In this document: positions 29,286-37,331 of the stretch, in pieces
Layout: each line of letters opens with the position of its first letter
Numbering within the stretch: the stretch's first letter is position 1
From: Pseudomonadota bacterium
GTDB lineage: Bacteria > Pseudomonadota > Gammaproteobacteria > Burkholderiales > Burkholderiaceae
Reading direction: 5' to 3'
Length of the DNA: 37,331 nucleotides
NCBI GenBank assembly: GCA_029777935.1
Contig: JAKORH010000122.1
Span: 1-37,331, forward strand
Position numbers and translations under genes: made by a program
Notes under the pieces: model-generated
What the model was told of the DNA's origin: nothing
Seen by the model: only the letters and a program-made list of their open reading frames with translations
Databases searched by the model: none

Positions 29286-31886
29286 TCAGCGCGCGGCGCG
29301 CTTGGTGCCGCGCGCGGCGGACTTCGCGGGCTTCGCGGCGCGAGCCGTCGCCCTGCGTGCAGCCGGCTTGCGCGGCGCCGCTTCGGTGTCTGCGCGCGCG
29401 TTCGCGCCGTACGAGGCAGTGGGCTCGGCGGCCTTCGCGGCCGGTCCGCGCGGCGCGAACTCGAAGCCGATCGTGCCGTCCGGCTTCTTGACCAGTTGCG
29501 CGGCGAACTTGCGCCGCGTGCGGTTGGACACGAAGCCGCGCAGCGGATCGGTTTTGCCCTCGGCCAGCAGCCTTCTCATCTGCTCGGGTTCGATCGGCTG
29601 CTGCAGGATCACCTTGCCTGACCGGAAGTCGCAGCTGCGCGCGGGGCCGACCGCGTGCTCGCACACGTACGCCATCGGCTGCTCGAACACGCGGCCGCGA
29701 CACTTCGGGCACGCTCCCAGCGGGGTCAGGCCCTCGAAGCTGACCGGCTCGCCGTCGTCGCCGGCGGCAGCGTTGCCGAAGTCGAACTCGAGCTTGAATT
29801 CGGGTGTGATCTTGAGCACCGCGGAAAACGGCCGCCCCATCTTGCTGCGGAATCCGGTCAGCGGTCCGATCTGCCTGTCGCGCAGCAGCTGCTCGACTTC
29901 GGCGACCTCGAAGAAGCGGCTGCCCGGATGCTTGCTGATCGAGAACTCGCACTTGGTGCAGGCAAAGCGGCGGTAGTTCTCCTTCACCGTGCCGCCGCAC
30001 CTGGGGCACTTGGCCTTCAGCGTCACGTAGTCGCCGGGCACCTCGCCCTTTTCCGCGCCCTTCTTGATCCGCGCGACGATGTCCTTCGTCATCGCCGCGA
30101 TCTCCTTCATGAACGCTTCGCGCTTCAGCTTCCCGCGCTCGATCTGCGCCAGCTTGAATTCCCATTCGCCGGTCAGCTCCGGCGCATCGAGGTCGTCGAC
30201 GCCGAAGCCGCGCAGCGCGCGCAGCAGCTGGAACGCCTTGGCGGTCGGAAGCAGCTCGCGCCCGTCGCGCACCAGGTACTGCTCGGTGATCAGTCCCTCG
30301 ATGATCGCTGCGCGCGTGGCCGGCGTGCCCAAGCCCTTGCCGGCCATCGCGGCGCGCAGGTCCTCGTCGTCGACGAGCTTGCCCGCGCCTTCCATCGCCG
30401 ACAGCAGGGTGGCCTCGCTGTAGCGCGCCGGCGGCCTGGTCTGCAACGCGACCGCTTCGATCGCCTCGGTCCTTACGCGCTCATCCTGCCCGACCTTGAC
30501 CAGCGAGGCTTGTTCCTCCTGTGCCTCCTTGCCGTACACGGCGAGCCAGCCCGGCTCGACCAGCACCTTGCCTTCGGTCTTGAACTGGTGCTGCTGCACC
30601 GTCGTGATGCGAGTGGTGACCAGGTACTCGGCCGACGGGAAGAAGATCGCGAGGAAGCGCTTGACCACCAGGTCGTAGATCTTCGCCTCGGCCTCGGAGA
30701 GACTGCGCGGCTCCTGCAGCGTCGGGATGATCGCGAAGTGGTCCGACACCTTGGCGTTGTCGAACACCCGCTTGTTCGGCCGCACCCAGTCGTTCTTCTG
30801 GATCGCCTTCGCGAACGGCGCGTAGGCGCGGCTGCCGCCGAGCGCCTCGATTGTCTTCTTGACGACCTTCACGTAGTCCTCGGGCAGCGCGCGCGAGTCG
30901 GTCCGCGGGTAGGTCAGCACCTTGTGCCTCTCGTACAGTGCCTGCGCCAGCGCCAGCGTGGTCTTGGCCGAGAAACCGAAGCGGCCGTTGGCCTCGCGCT
31001 GCAGCGAGGTCAGGTCGAACAGCAGCGGCGGCGCCTGCGTGGAAGGCTTCGATTCCTCGCTGACGGTGCCGGACTTGCCGGCGCAGGCGGCGACGATCGC
31101 GGAGGCGGCGGCCTTGTCCCACAGCCGCTCGGCGCGCGCTTCGGGATCGTCGTCCCTCTTCTTGAACTCCGGGTCGAACCAGCGGCCCTCGTAGGTGCCG
31201 GCGCGCGCCAGGAACGTCGCGCGCACTTCCCAGTAGTCGCGCGGCTCGAACTGCTGGATTCTCTCCTCGCGCTCGACCACCAGCGCCAGCGTCGGCGTCT
31301 GCACGCGGCCGACGGTGGTCAGGAAGAAGCCGCCGTCCTTGCTGTTGAAGGCGGTGAGCGCGCGCGTGCCGTTGATGCCTACCAGCCAGTCGGCCTCGGC
31401 GCGCGAGCGCGCGGCCTGTTCCAGCCGCAGCATGTCGGAATCCGAGCGCAGTCCTTCGAACGCCTCGCGGATCGCCGCCGGCGTCATCGACTGCAGCCAC
31501 AGGCGCTTGATCGGCTGCTTCGCGTGCGCGTACTGCACGATGTAGCGGAAGATCAGTTCGCCTTCGCGCCCGGCGTCGCAGGCGTTGATCAGCGCGCGCA
31601 CGTCCTTGCGCTTGATCAGCCGGGCCAGCAGCTTCAGCCGATCCTCGGCCTTCTTGTCGATCGGCGCCACCTCGAAGGCGGGCGGGATCATCGGCAGATG
31701 GGCGAAGCTCCACTTGCCGCGCTGGACCTCGACTGGGTTGGACAACTGCAGCAGATGGCCGACGGCGGACGCCAGCACGTAGGTGTCGGACTCGTAGTAG
31801 TCCGGGTGCTTGGTGAAGCCGCCCAGCGAACGCGCGATGTCGGCGGCGACGGAAGGCTTTTCGGCGATGATCAGCGTCTTGCTCAT
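29286..31886 (-). CDS. topB: DNA topoisomerase III
   Basis: Type IA topoisomerase that passes single strands and decatenates DNA. It has 866 residues, longer than the about 650 of E. coli TopB because of added C-terminal domains. The Toprim domain has E9 (IIAEKPSVA) and DAGREGE (104-110). The active-site tyrosine is Y326 in VLTYPRTDSRALP. The central arch includes GLGTPATRAAIIEGL. Two zinc-finger-like segments (CPRCGG...CTKC and CPKCRG...C) are followed by Topo C-repeat-like sequence and a Lys/Arg/Ala-rich tail (from about 790) that probably binds DNA. It lies downstream of smg behind tandem hairpins that may separate their transcription. Confidence 0.95.
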   Translation of the reverse strand: MSKTLIIAEKPSVAADIARSLGGFTKHPDYYESDTYVLASAVGHLLQLSNPVEVQRGKWSFAHLPMIPPAFEVAPIDKKAEDRLKLLARLIKRKDVRALINACDAGREGELIFRYIVQYAHAKQPIKRLWLQSMTPAAIREAFEGLRSDSDMLRLEQAARSRAEADWLVGINGTRALTAFNSKDGGFFLTTVGRVQTPTLALVVEREERIQQFEPRDYWEVRATFLARAGTYEGRWFDPEFKKRDDDPEARAERLWDKAAASAIVAACAGKSGTVSEESKPSTQAPPLLFDLTSLQREANGRFGFSAKTTLALAQALYERHKVLTYPRTDSRALPEDYVKVVKKTIEALGGSRAYAPFAKAIQKNDWVRPNKRVFDNAKVSDHFAIIPTLQEPRSLSEAEAKIYDLVVKRFLAIFFPSAEYLVTTRITTVQQHQFKTEGKVLVEPGWLAVYGKEAQEEQASLVKVGQDERVRTEAIEAVALQTRPPARYSEATLLSAMEGAGKLVDDEDLRAAMAGKGLGTPATRAAIIEGLITEQYLVRDGRELLPTAKAFQLLRALRGFGVDDLDAPELTGEWEFKLAQIERGKLKREAFMKEIAAMTKDIVARIKKGAEKGEVPGDYVTLKAKCPRCGGTVKENYRRFACTKCEFSISKHPGSRFFEVAEVEQLLRDRQIGPLTGFRSKMGRPFSAVLKITPEFKLEFDFGNAAAGDDGEPVSFEGLTPLGACPKCRGRVFEQPMAYVCEHAVGPARSCDFRSGKVILQQPIEPEQMRRLLAEGKTDPLRGFVSNRTRRKFAAQLVKKPDGTIGFEFAPRGPAAKAAEPTASYGANARADTEAAPRKPAARRATARAAKPAKSAARGTKRAAR

Positions 31887-31929
31887 GATGCGGCAGGGGA
31901 AAGCGGAACGGCCTCTGCTGGCGGTTTCC

Positions 31930-31986
31930 AAAGGAAGCCGCAGGTAGAGCGGCTTCCAAAAAGAAACCGCCGGTCAAGCGGTTTCC
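31930..31986 (-). terminator. Tandem intrinsic terminators between smg and topB
   Basis: Read on the minus strand: GGAAACCGC, loop TTGACCG, GCGGTTTC and TTTTT (31986-31958), then GGAAGCCGC, loop TCTACCT, GCGGCTTCC and TTT (31957-31930). Both are GC-rich stems with T-runs, so they should end transcription coming from dprA-smg. A third copy GGAAACCGC at 31929-31921, just before topB, can pair with the right arm of the first hairpin, which would allow alternative folding. Confidence 0.8.
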
Positions 31987-32054
31987 TTTCTTCAGACTAA
32001 CACCGAAAGCCGGGTCGCCTGCAAGTCGTCTCGGCGGCGCGTCCGCGCACCGCG

Positions 32055-32513
32055 TCAGTGCCGCGGCCGGTCCTCGCCGTCGTCGAGCAGTTCCTCGATC
32101 AGCAGGATGTCGATGTCGGCCTGCTGGCTCCACAGCACCATCAGCACGATCAGCTTCAGCTTGGCCAGCGGCACCGGCGACTCGTCGATCGCCAGCGCGC
32201 GCTCGACCACGATCTCGCGCTGAGCCGGCGTCAGTTCGCCGGCGGATTCGAGGAAGGACAGGAAGCGGATCGCCTCGGCGCCGAGGCGGCTCGCCTCGAA
32301 CGCGGCATACACGCGCGTGGCGCCGGCCGAGGGTTCGCGCACGATCTGCGAGTCCTGCGTTACGCGCTGCAGGCCCTGCAGCCACGCGATCGCATCGGTG
32401 ATCTCTTCATCGTCGAAGCCGGCGGCGGTCAGCTTCTTCGTCAGCGCGTCGCCGTCGGGGCACGCCGCGAGCGCGCCGAAATTTTCGTACAGGTAGACGA
32501 GGATGTCGAACAT
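32055..32513 (-). CDS. smg: Smg family protein (DUF494)
   Basis: A 152-residue protein of the Smg/DUF494 family, which in most beta- and gammaproteobacteria lies next to dprA, as here. The N-terminus MFDILVYLYENF and the long helical pattern (ERALAIDESPVPLAKLKLIVLMVLWSQQADIDILLIEELLDD) are typical. Its function is unknown; the lasting link with dprA suggests something to do with DNA uptake or recombination. It starts 44 bp after the dprA stop and is probably co-transcribed with it. The acidic C-terminus is usual. Confidence 0.93.
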   Translation of the reverse strand: MFDILVYLYENFGALAACPDGDALTKKLTAAGFDDEEITDAIAWLQGLQRVTQDSQIVREPSAGATRVYAAFEASRLGAEAIRFLSFLESAGELTPAQREIVVERALAIDESPVPLAKLKLIVLMVLWSQQADIDILLIEELLDDGEDRPRH

Positions 32514-32557
32514 CTGGCGCGCACTGTATCCGGTTCACTGCGGACGCGCAAACCCCA

Positions 32558-33655
32558 TTACCGCAACCTTTGGTAGCGGTTACCGGGAAGACGTGCAACA
32601 TCTTGGGCCAGCTCGAGCTCCAGCAGCTCGGCGGTCAGGCTGCCCGCGTCGCGCCCGGTGCGCGCGGCGAGGGTGTCGAGGTCGACCGGGTCGTAGCCGA
32701 GCGCGTCCAGCAGTTCGCTCGCCGCCGCGGGCGGCGCGCCCCGGGGCGGGGCCGCGGCCGGCATGCCCAGCTCGTCCAGGATGTCGGCCGCTTCCTCGAC
32801 CAGCTTGGCGCCGTCTTTGATCAGCCGGTGGCAGCCCCTGGCGAGCGGCGAGTGGATCGAGCCCGGCACCGCGAACACCTCGCGCCCGCTCTCGGCCGCC
32901 AGCCGCGCGGTGATCAGCGAGCCCGAGCGCAGCGCGGCCTCGACCACGAGCACGCCGCGCGCCAGCCCGGCAATGATGCGATTGCGGCGCGGAAAGTTGT
33001 GCGCGATGCCGGGCGTGCCGAGCGCGAACTCGGAGATCACGACGCCGCGCTCACGGACCGCCTGCGTCAGCGGCTGGTTCGACGCCGGGTAGATCACGTC
33101 CGCACCCGTGCCGACCACCGCGACCGTGGAATCGGCCGCGCCGTCGGCGGCGGCCTGCAGCGCGCCGCGGTGCGCGGCGGCGTCGATTCCGAGCGCCAGG
33201 CCGCTCGCGATCGTCAGCCCTGCGCGCGCGAGCCGTTGCGCGAACGCGCTTGCCGTGTCCAGGCCCTGCCGCGTCGCGTTGCGGCTGCCGACGATCGCGA
33301 GCATCGGGCGGTTCAGCAGTTCGGTCCGGCCGATTGCGTACAGCAGCGGCGGCGGGTCAGCGGTGGCGAGCAGGGCTTGCGGATACTGCGCGTCGGCGAG
33401 CGTCAGCAGCGCGTGGGCTTCACCGGCGTCGAGCCACGCCTCGGCGCGCCCGATCGCATGCGACAGCGACGGATCGGGCGGCGCGGCGAGCACTTGCGCC
33501 AGCGGCTGCGGCACGTAACGCGCGAGCGTCGCGGCGCTCGCGTCGAAGATCGCGGCCGGCAGCCCGAACGCGCCCAGCAGCGCGCGCGCCGTGCGCGGGC
33601 CGACATCGTGCGTCAGCGACAGGCGCAGCCAGGCCGCGCGCTCGATGCGATCCAT
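32558..33655 (-). CDS. dprA: DNA-processing protein DprA
   Basis: DprA binds incoming single-stranded DNA during natural transformation and loads RecA. The 365-residue protein has an N-terminal SAM-like helical region (about 1-75), then the Rossmann-like core with LAIVGSRNATRQG, GLALGIDAAAHRGAL, FPRRNRIIAGLARGVLVVEA and REVFAVPGSIHSPLARG. A winged-helix C-terminus (about 305-365) ends in LPGNRYQRLR. The ATG at 33655 lies only 6 bases behind the T-run of a terminator that ends the LysM gene. Transcription must therefore either read through that terminator or begin inside it; an ATG further upstream in frame would run across the hairpin and is unlikely. Confidence 0.94.
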   Translation of the reverse strand: MDRIERAAWLRLSLTHDVGPRTARALLGAFGLPAAIFDASAATLARYVPQPLAQVLAAPPDPSLSHAIGRAEAWLDAGEAHALLTLADAQYPQALLATADPPPLLYAIGRTELLNRPMLAIVGSRNATRQGLDTASAFAQRLARAGLTIASGLALGIDAAAHRGALQAAADGAADSTVAVVGTGADVIYPASNQPLTQAVRERGVVISEFALGTPGIAHNFPRRNRIIAGLARGVLVVEAALRSGSLITARLAAESGREVFAVPGSIHSPLARGCHRLIKDGAKLVEEAADILDELGMPAAAPPRGAPPAAASELLDALGYDPVDLDTLAARTGRDAGSLTAELLELELAQDVARLPGNRYQRLR

Positions 33656-33661
33656 GGGCGC

Positions 33662-33689
33662 AAAAGAAAAGCGCCGGCACGGCCGGCGC
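33662..33689 (-). terminator. Intrinsic terminator after the LysM gene
   Basis: On the minus strand GCGCCGGC, loop CGT, GCCGGCGC, then TTTTCTTTT: a perfect 8-bp GC-rich stem with a nine-base T-rich tail. It lies 21 bp past the LysM stop and directly before the dprA start codon. Confidence 0.9.
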
Positions 33690-33710
33690 GAGGAGAGTCG
33701 GATTTCCCGC

Positions 33711-35003
33711 TCAGAACCAGGTGAACGGGTTGTACCAGCGCCGCGGCGAACTGGCGGTCTCCGTGGTCGCCGGCGGGGTCGCCGTGTTGCTGCCAACCGA
33801 CATCATGTCGGCCTCCGTGGCGTCGGGATCGATGAAGCGATCGCCGACCTTCACCGGCTTGGTCACGCGCATCACCAGACCGTACGAGATGGTTTCAGCC
33901 ACGCGGAACACGAACATTTCGCCGATACGCTCGTCAGGCAGCTTGACGTACTGCCGCCCGTCGACGGTGCGGTCGCGCACCGTTTCGCCCGTTTCCAGCA
34001 GCGCCAGCACGTGGCCGACCTCGAGGCCGTCGCGTGCGCCGCGGTTCAGCGCCACGATGTTCTGCGTGCCGGCCTGGTTGACGCCGGCGTAGATGGAGAT
34101 GATGCGACCGTTGATCGCCCTTTCCGGACGGTGCGGCATGTAGTTGACCAGCGGCTGCACCGTGACCGGCACCAGCCGGTCACCGACTCCTATCTCTTCC
34201 TTGCTGTCCTCTACGCGCAGCGTGGTGACCTCGCCGCCGCGCGTCACGCGCGCCACGCCGAGATAGAACGCCTCGTACGCGATCGGGTTGCGGCGGTTCT
34301 CGTCGTCGGGGTCGTACAGTGGGCGCGCGGGCCGGAACACGTGGTAGTCGCGCACCCGCTCGTCGGTGATGCCGCGCGCGTACGCGGTGTCGCCGCGGCC
34401 GAGGAACACGCGTCCTTCCTGCGTGGCGACGACGCGCGGATACTTCGACAGCTCATCGGCGGTCACCACCAGCGGCCGCGACAGGAACGGCTCGATCGCC
34501 TTGGCCGGGATGCTGCTGATTGCCTGCTTCTCCGCGCCGAGGTCGCGCACGCGCGGCGACAAACGCACGACATCGCCCGTCGCGCCGCTGCCTTCGCCCG
34601 CGATCTCCAGATGTGCGCGGTCGCCGGTCTTTACCAGGCGCAGCATCTGCCCCGGATAGATCAGGTGCGGGTTGCGAATCTGATCCTTGTTCATGCCCCA
34701 CAGCTCGGGCCAGCGCCACGGCGACGTGAGGAACACGGTCGAGATGTCCCACAGCGTGTCGCCGGTCTTGACCGTGTACGTGTCAGGGGCGTTGGGCGCC
34801 AGTGCCGACAGCGGCACCCCGGCCTGCGCGACCTGGTCCGCCACGCCCTTCTGCTGCTCGGTGACCGGCCAGCGCACGCTGGCGGGCTCGGCGGCGCGCG
34901 CCTGCTGGCACGCCGCCCATGCGAGCGCCACGATCACTGCGCCCGACATCGCGGCGCGCACGCGCTGGCGCTGGACGACGAGGCTACGGGATTGGGTCTT
35001 CAT
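33711..35003 (-). CDS. Exported LysM-domain protein
   Basis: A 430-residue envelope protein with a Sec signal peptide (about 1-38, ending ARA) and one LysM peptidoglycan-binding domain (about 75-123: DTYTVKTGDTLWDISTVFL...NPHLIYPGQMLRLV). The rest is a strand-rich C-terminal part (about 180-405) of unknown fold. Relatives next to dprA and def are common in Burkholderiales. It probably binds the cell wall in the periplasm; an enzymatic activity is not evident. It is divergent from def across a 219-bp region and is followed by a strong terminator, so it is likely transcribed alone. Confidence 0.92.
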   Translation of the reverse strand: MKTQSRSLVVQRQRVRAAMSGAVIVALAWAACQQARAAEPASVRWPVTEQQKGVADQVAQAGVPLSALAPNAPDTYTVKTGDTLWDISTVFLTSPWRWPELWGMNKDQIRNPHLIYPGQMLRLVKTGDRAHLEIAGEGSGATGDVVRLSPRVRDLGAEKQAISSIPAKAIEPFLSRPLVVTADELSKYPRVVATQEGRVFLGRGDTAYARGITDERVRDYHVFRPARPLYDPDDENRRNPIAYEAFYLGVARVTRGGEVTTLRVEDSKEEIGVGDRLVPVTVQPLVNYMPHRPERAINGRIISIYAGVNQAGTQNIVALNRGARDGLEVGHVLALLETGETVRDRTVDGRQYVKLPDERIGEMFVFRVAETISYGLVMRVTKPVKVGDRFIDPDATEADMMSVGSNTATPPATTETASSPRRWYNPFTWF

Positions 35004-35222
35004 TCGGTTTCCTTTTGGCTGGCCCCCGCCTCGGCGCGGACGGCTGTACAGCGCCGCCATGGATCGCAACAAGATCACAAGGCGCTTAAAATTCTGCCTC
35101 TACTGCCTTGATATCGCAACGCTAATCGGCTGAAGGGATGAGCCGCTTGTGGCGAAGCTGATCGATCGAGGCAACATCGAGCCAACGGCTGGCATAGGTT
35201 CTTAGAGCAGACAGAGGCTTTC

Positions 35223-35732
35223 GTGGCAAGACTGGCCATCATCGAGTATCCGGACCCGCGGCTGAAGAAGGTTGCCCGGCCGGTGCAGGTTTTCGACGCG
35301 CGACTGCGCAAGCTGGTCGCGGACATGGCCGAGACCATGTATGCGGCGCCCGGTGTCGGGCTGGCCGCCACGCAGGTCGACGTGCATGAGCGCGTGATCG
35401 TGATCGACGTGTCTGAGACCAAGGATCAGTTGCGCGTGTTCATCAACCCGGAGATCGCGTGGGCGTCGGAGGAGACGACGCTGTGCGAAGAGGGTTGCCT
35501 GTCGGTGCCCGGCATCTACGAGGAGGTGCGGCGTCCTGCGCGCGTCGGGGTGAAGGCGCAGGACGAGAACGGCGAGACCTTCACGCTCGATTGCGACGGC
35601 ATGCTGGCCGTGTGCGTGCAGCACGAGATGGACCATCTGCGCGGCAAGGTATTCGTCGAATACCTGTCAGCGCTGAAGCAGGATCGGATCAAGACCAAGC
35701 TGAAGAAGCGCAAGTCCCGCGAGGCGGCGTAG
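35223..35732 (+). CDS. def: Peptide deformylase
   Basis: Removes the formyl group from the N-terminal methionine of new proteins. The 169-residue protein has all three motifs: GVGLAATQ (44-51), EGCLSVP with metal ligand C92, and QHEMDHL with ligands H134 and H138 and catalytic E135. Metal (normally Fe2+) sits at C92/H134/H138. GTG 35223 follows AGAGG. It is the first gene of the def-fmt-rsmB run, with 54 bp to fmt. The Lys/Arg-rich C-terminus ([13 protein letters not shown]) is usual for proteobacterial forms. Confidence 0.97.
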   Translation: MARLAIIEYPDPRLKKVARPVQVFDARLRKLVADMAETMYAAPGVGLAATQVDVHERVIVIDVSETKDQLRVFINPEIAWASEETTLCEEGCLSVPGIYEEVRRPARVGVKAQDENGETFTLDCDGMLAVCVQHEMDHLRGKVFVEYLSALKQDRIKTKLKKRKSREAA

Positions 35733-35747
35733 GTCGGAGCGCGGGCC

Positions 35748-35776
35748 GCGGATTGCGGATCGCGGATTGCGCGGAG
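35748..35776. repeat. Short tandem repeat (7-bp GCGGATT/C units) between def and fmt
   Basis: Three head-to-tail copies GCGGATT, GCGGATC, GCGGATT at 35748-35768, followed by GCGCGGAGC. It fills the def-fmt gap directly upstream of the fmt start and may affect its ribosome site. I see no terminator or promoter in it. Confidence 0.7.
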
Positions 35777-35786
35777 CGAAGATCGC

Positions 35787-36794
35787 ATGCGCATCGTGTT
35801 TGCGGGGACGCCGGAATTCGCGGCGACGGCGTTGGCGGCGATCGTCGATGCGGCGCCGGCCAAGGACTGGACGATCGCTCTCGTGCTTACGCAGCCGGAC
35901 CGGCCGGCCGGACGCGGCATGAAGCTCGCGCCGAGTCCGGTCAAGCAGCTCGCGCTTGCGCACGGCATCGAAGTCGCCGCGCCGCTCACGCTGAGTCTGA
36001 AGAAGGGCGGCGACGCCGCGGCCGCGGCGCATGCGCAACTTCGCATGGCGCAGGCCGACGTGCTGATCGTCGCAGCGTTCGGGCTAATCCTGCCGCAGGC
36101 GGTGCTGGACATTCCGCGCGGACTTCCCGACGCGGGCGCCGGCCGCATCACAGCCATCAACATCCACGCATCGCTGCTGCCGCGCTGGCGCGGGGCGGCG
36201 CCGGTGGCGCGTGCGATCGAAGCGGGCGATGCCGCCACCGGCATCACGATCATGCAGATGGAGGCGGGCCTCGATACCGGGCCAATGCTGCTGGCCGAGC
36301 GCATCGCGATCGACGCCGATGACACCACCGCCACGTTGACCGCACGGCTGGCGGCGGCCGGGGCGCGGCTCGTCGTGCGCGCGCTCGACGCCGCCGCGCG
36401 CGGCGAACTGCGGGCGCAGCCGCAGCCGGATGCCGGTGTCACCTATGCGCACAAGCTCGACAAACGCCAGGCCTGGCTCGACTGGACTCGCTCCGCGGAC
36501 GAACTGGCGCGCCGCGTGCGCGCGTTCGACCCGTTCCCGGTGGCGTGCGGCAAAATGCGCGGCACGACGCTGAAGCTGTGGCGCGCACGAGCGCTCGACC
36601 GCACCGGCACCGCTGCGCCGGGCACCGTGCTCGCTGCCGGCGCCGACGGCATCCACGTTGCCTGTGGCCGCGGGGTGCTCGCGATCACCGAGTTGCAGCG
36701 GCCGGGCGGCAAGCGCCTGCGCGCCGCCGAGTTTCTTGCCGGCATGCCGGTCGCGGCCGGCGACTCGTTCGACGCCGCGTCGGAAGCGGCGTGA
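35787..36794 (+). CDS. fmt: Methionyl-tRNA formyltransferase
   Basis: Formylates the initiator Met-tRNA using 10-formyltetrahydrofolate, the counterpart of def. The 335-residue protein begins [13 protein letters not shown], has the tRNA-recognition loop region ([19 protein letters not shown]) and the catalytic residues N125 and H127 ([16 protein letters not shown]) and D163 (GLDTGPML). A C-terminal OB-like domain (about 215-320) ends with [13 protein letters not shown]. Its stop overlaps the GTG start of rsmB (GTGA), so the two are coupled. The order def-fmt-rsmB is the conserved one. Confidence 0.97.
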   Translation: MRIVFAGTPEFAATALAAIVDAAPAKDWTIALVLTQPDRPAGRGMKLAPSPVKQLALAHGIEVAAPLTLSLKKGGDAAAAAHAQLRMAQADVLIVAAFGLILPQAVLDIPRGLPDAGAGRITAINIHASLLPRWRGAAPVARAIEAGDAATGITIMQMEAGLDTGPMLLAERIAIDADDTTATLTARLAAAGARLVVRALDAAARGELRAQPQPDAGVTYAHKLDKRQAWLDWTRSADELARRVRAFDPFPVACGKMRGTTLKLWRARALDRTGTAAPGTVLAAGADGIHVACGRGVLAITELQRPGGKRLRAAEFLAGMPVAAGDSFDAASEAA

Positions 36795-37331
36795 TCGACG
36801 GCGCGCCCCCGCTCGCCGATGCGCTGCGCGTGGCCGCCGCCGCGTGGATGCGACTGCGCGCCGGCACGTCGCTCGACCGCGCGCTCGAGCTGGCGCAGAA
36901 GTCCGCCTCGGCCAATGCCCACCCGCGACTCGCGGCCGCGGCCAGGGACATCGCGTACACGGCGACCCGGCATCTGGCGCTGATCGACGTCTTGATCGCG
37001 CGCCTGGCCGCGCGTGCGCCCGACGCCGCGGTCGCCGCGCTCGCCTCGGTCGCGCTCGGACAATTGCTCGCCGCGCGTCACGCCGATTACGCGGTAGTCG
37101 ATCAGGCCGTGCGCGCGGCCAGGAGCGACGCCGCGACGCGCGCGGCGAGCGGCTTCATCAATGCGCTGCTGCGGCGCTGGCTGCGCGAAAGCGACGCGCT
37201 GCTGCCCGCGCTCGCGCGCGACGACACCGTGCGCTTCAACGCGCCTCGCTGGTGGATCGAGCGCGCGCGCCTCGCCTTTGCCCCGCGTGCCGACGCGGTC
37301 CTGGAGCTGCAGTTGCGGCCGCCGCCGCTCG
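36791..37331 (+). CDS. rsmB: 16S rRNA (cytosine-967) methyltransferase RsmB, N-terminal part (runs off the window)
   Basis: The first 180 residues of RsmB (Sun/Fmu), which methylates C967 of 16S rRNA. The visible part is mostly the N-terminal NusB-like RNA-binding domain ([22 protein letters not shown], then [15 protein letters not shown]). It ends near [15 protein letters not shown], where the link to the AdoMet domain begins. The GTG start overlaps the fmt stop. The catalytic domain lies beyond the window. Confidence 0.9.
   Translation, partial: MIDGAPPLADALRVAAAAWMRLRAGTSLDRALELAQKSASANAHPRLAAAARDIAYTATRHLALIDVLIARLAARAPDAAVAALASVALGQLLAARHADYAVVDQAVRAARSDAATRAASGFINALLRRWLRESDALLPALARDDTVRFNAPRWWIERARLAFAPRADAVLELQLRPPPL

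Noticed and set aside
31921..31986. Repeated 9-mers as a CRISPR array
   Set aside because: The units alternate in orientation, spacers are only 3-7 bases and no cas gene is present; they form terminator hairpins.

Overview
The window looks like chromosomal DNA of a GC-rich betaproteobacterium, most likely in or near the Burkholderiales. The best evidence is the right-hand block (topB, smg, dprA and a LysM protein on the minus strand, facing away from def, fmt and rsmB on the plus strand), a housekeeping arrangement I know from that order. No rRNA, tRNA, insertion sequence, integrase or CRISPR array was seen. Genes are tightly packed, with many ATGA-type stop/start overlaps.

Layout. 1-2771: a MarR regulator and the start of a NodT/OprM-type outer-membrane efflux lipoprotein (minus), divergent from an MFS_3 exporter, with a perfect TGCCTAGGCA palindrome between them. 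2816-4016: a Fur box, then an exported cysteine-free cupredoxin and an FTR1 iron permease. 4041-4924: a small exported protein and a transglutaminase-like protein (minus). 5309-14911: a sulfur-metabolism locus. 14984-18544: AtaL-like (DUF1857) protein, a divergent-motif QueC, then a lipoprotein / ECF sigma / membrane-protein trio. 18806-27861: glutathione S-transferase, a protein of unknown function, a DnaQ-exonuclease/GIY-YIG fusion, a copper-type P-ATPase, DUF1993, a SET-domain methyltransferase, a fructosamine kinase-like protein and a membrane spermidine-synthase-like protein. 28072 to the end: an HDOD protein and the housekeeping block.

The sulfur locus is the most interesting part. It encodes a Tat-exported molybdopterin oxidoreductase of the polysulfide/thiosulfate reductase type with its four-cluster Fe-S subunit and NrfD-type quinone anchor. 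Next come a periplasmic protein joining a CXXCH motif to three rhodanese domains (the middle one has Asp for the catalytic Cys), a YeeE/YedE sulfur transporter split into two genes, and an exported 57-residue Lys-rich peptide ending in Gly-Gly-Cys. A FadL-family porin and a two-domain periplasmic rhodanese complete the set. I infer a periplasmic pathway that takes up or handles sulfane sulfur, passes it between rhodaneses and perhaps the Cys-ended peptide, couples redox chemistry to the quinone pool, and moves sulfur across the inner membrane.

Five copies of GTGA-N6-TCAC lie at the non-coding boundaries of this locus (5309, 10726, 11946, 13695, 13855). I saw no further perfect copy elsewhere in the window by eye. 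They point to one CRP/FNR-family regulator, encoded outside the window, controlling all the transcription units. The direction of the chemistry and the substrate cannot be decided from sequence alone.
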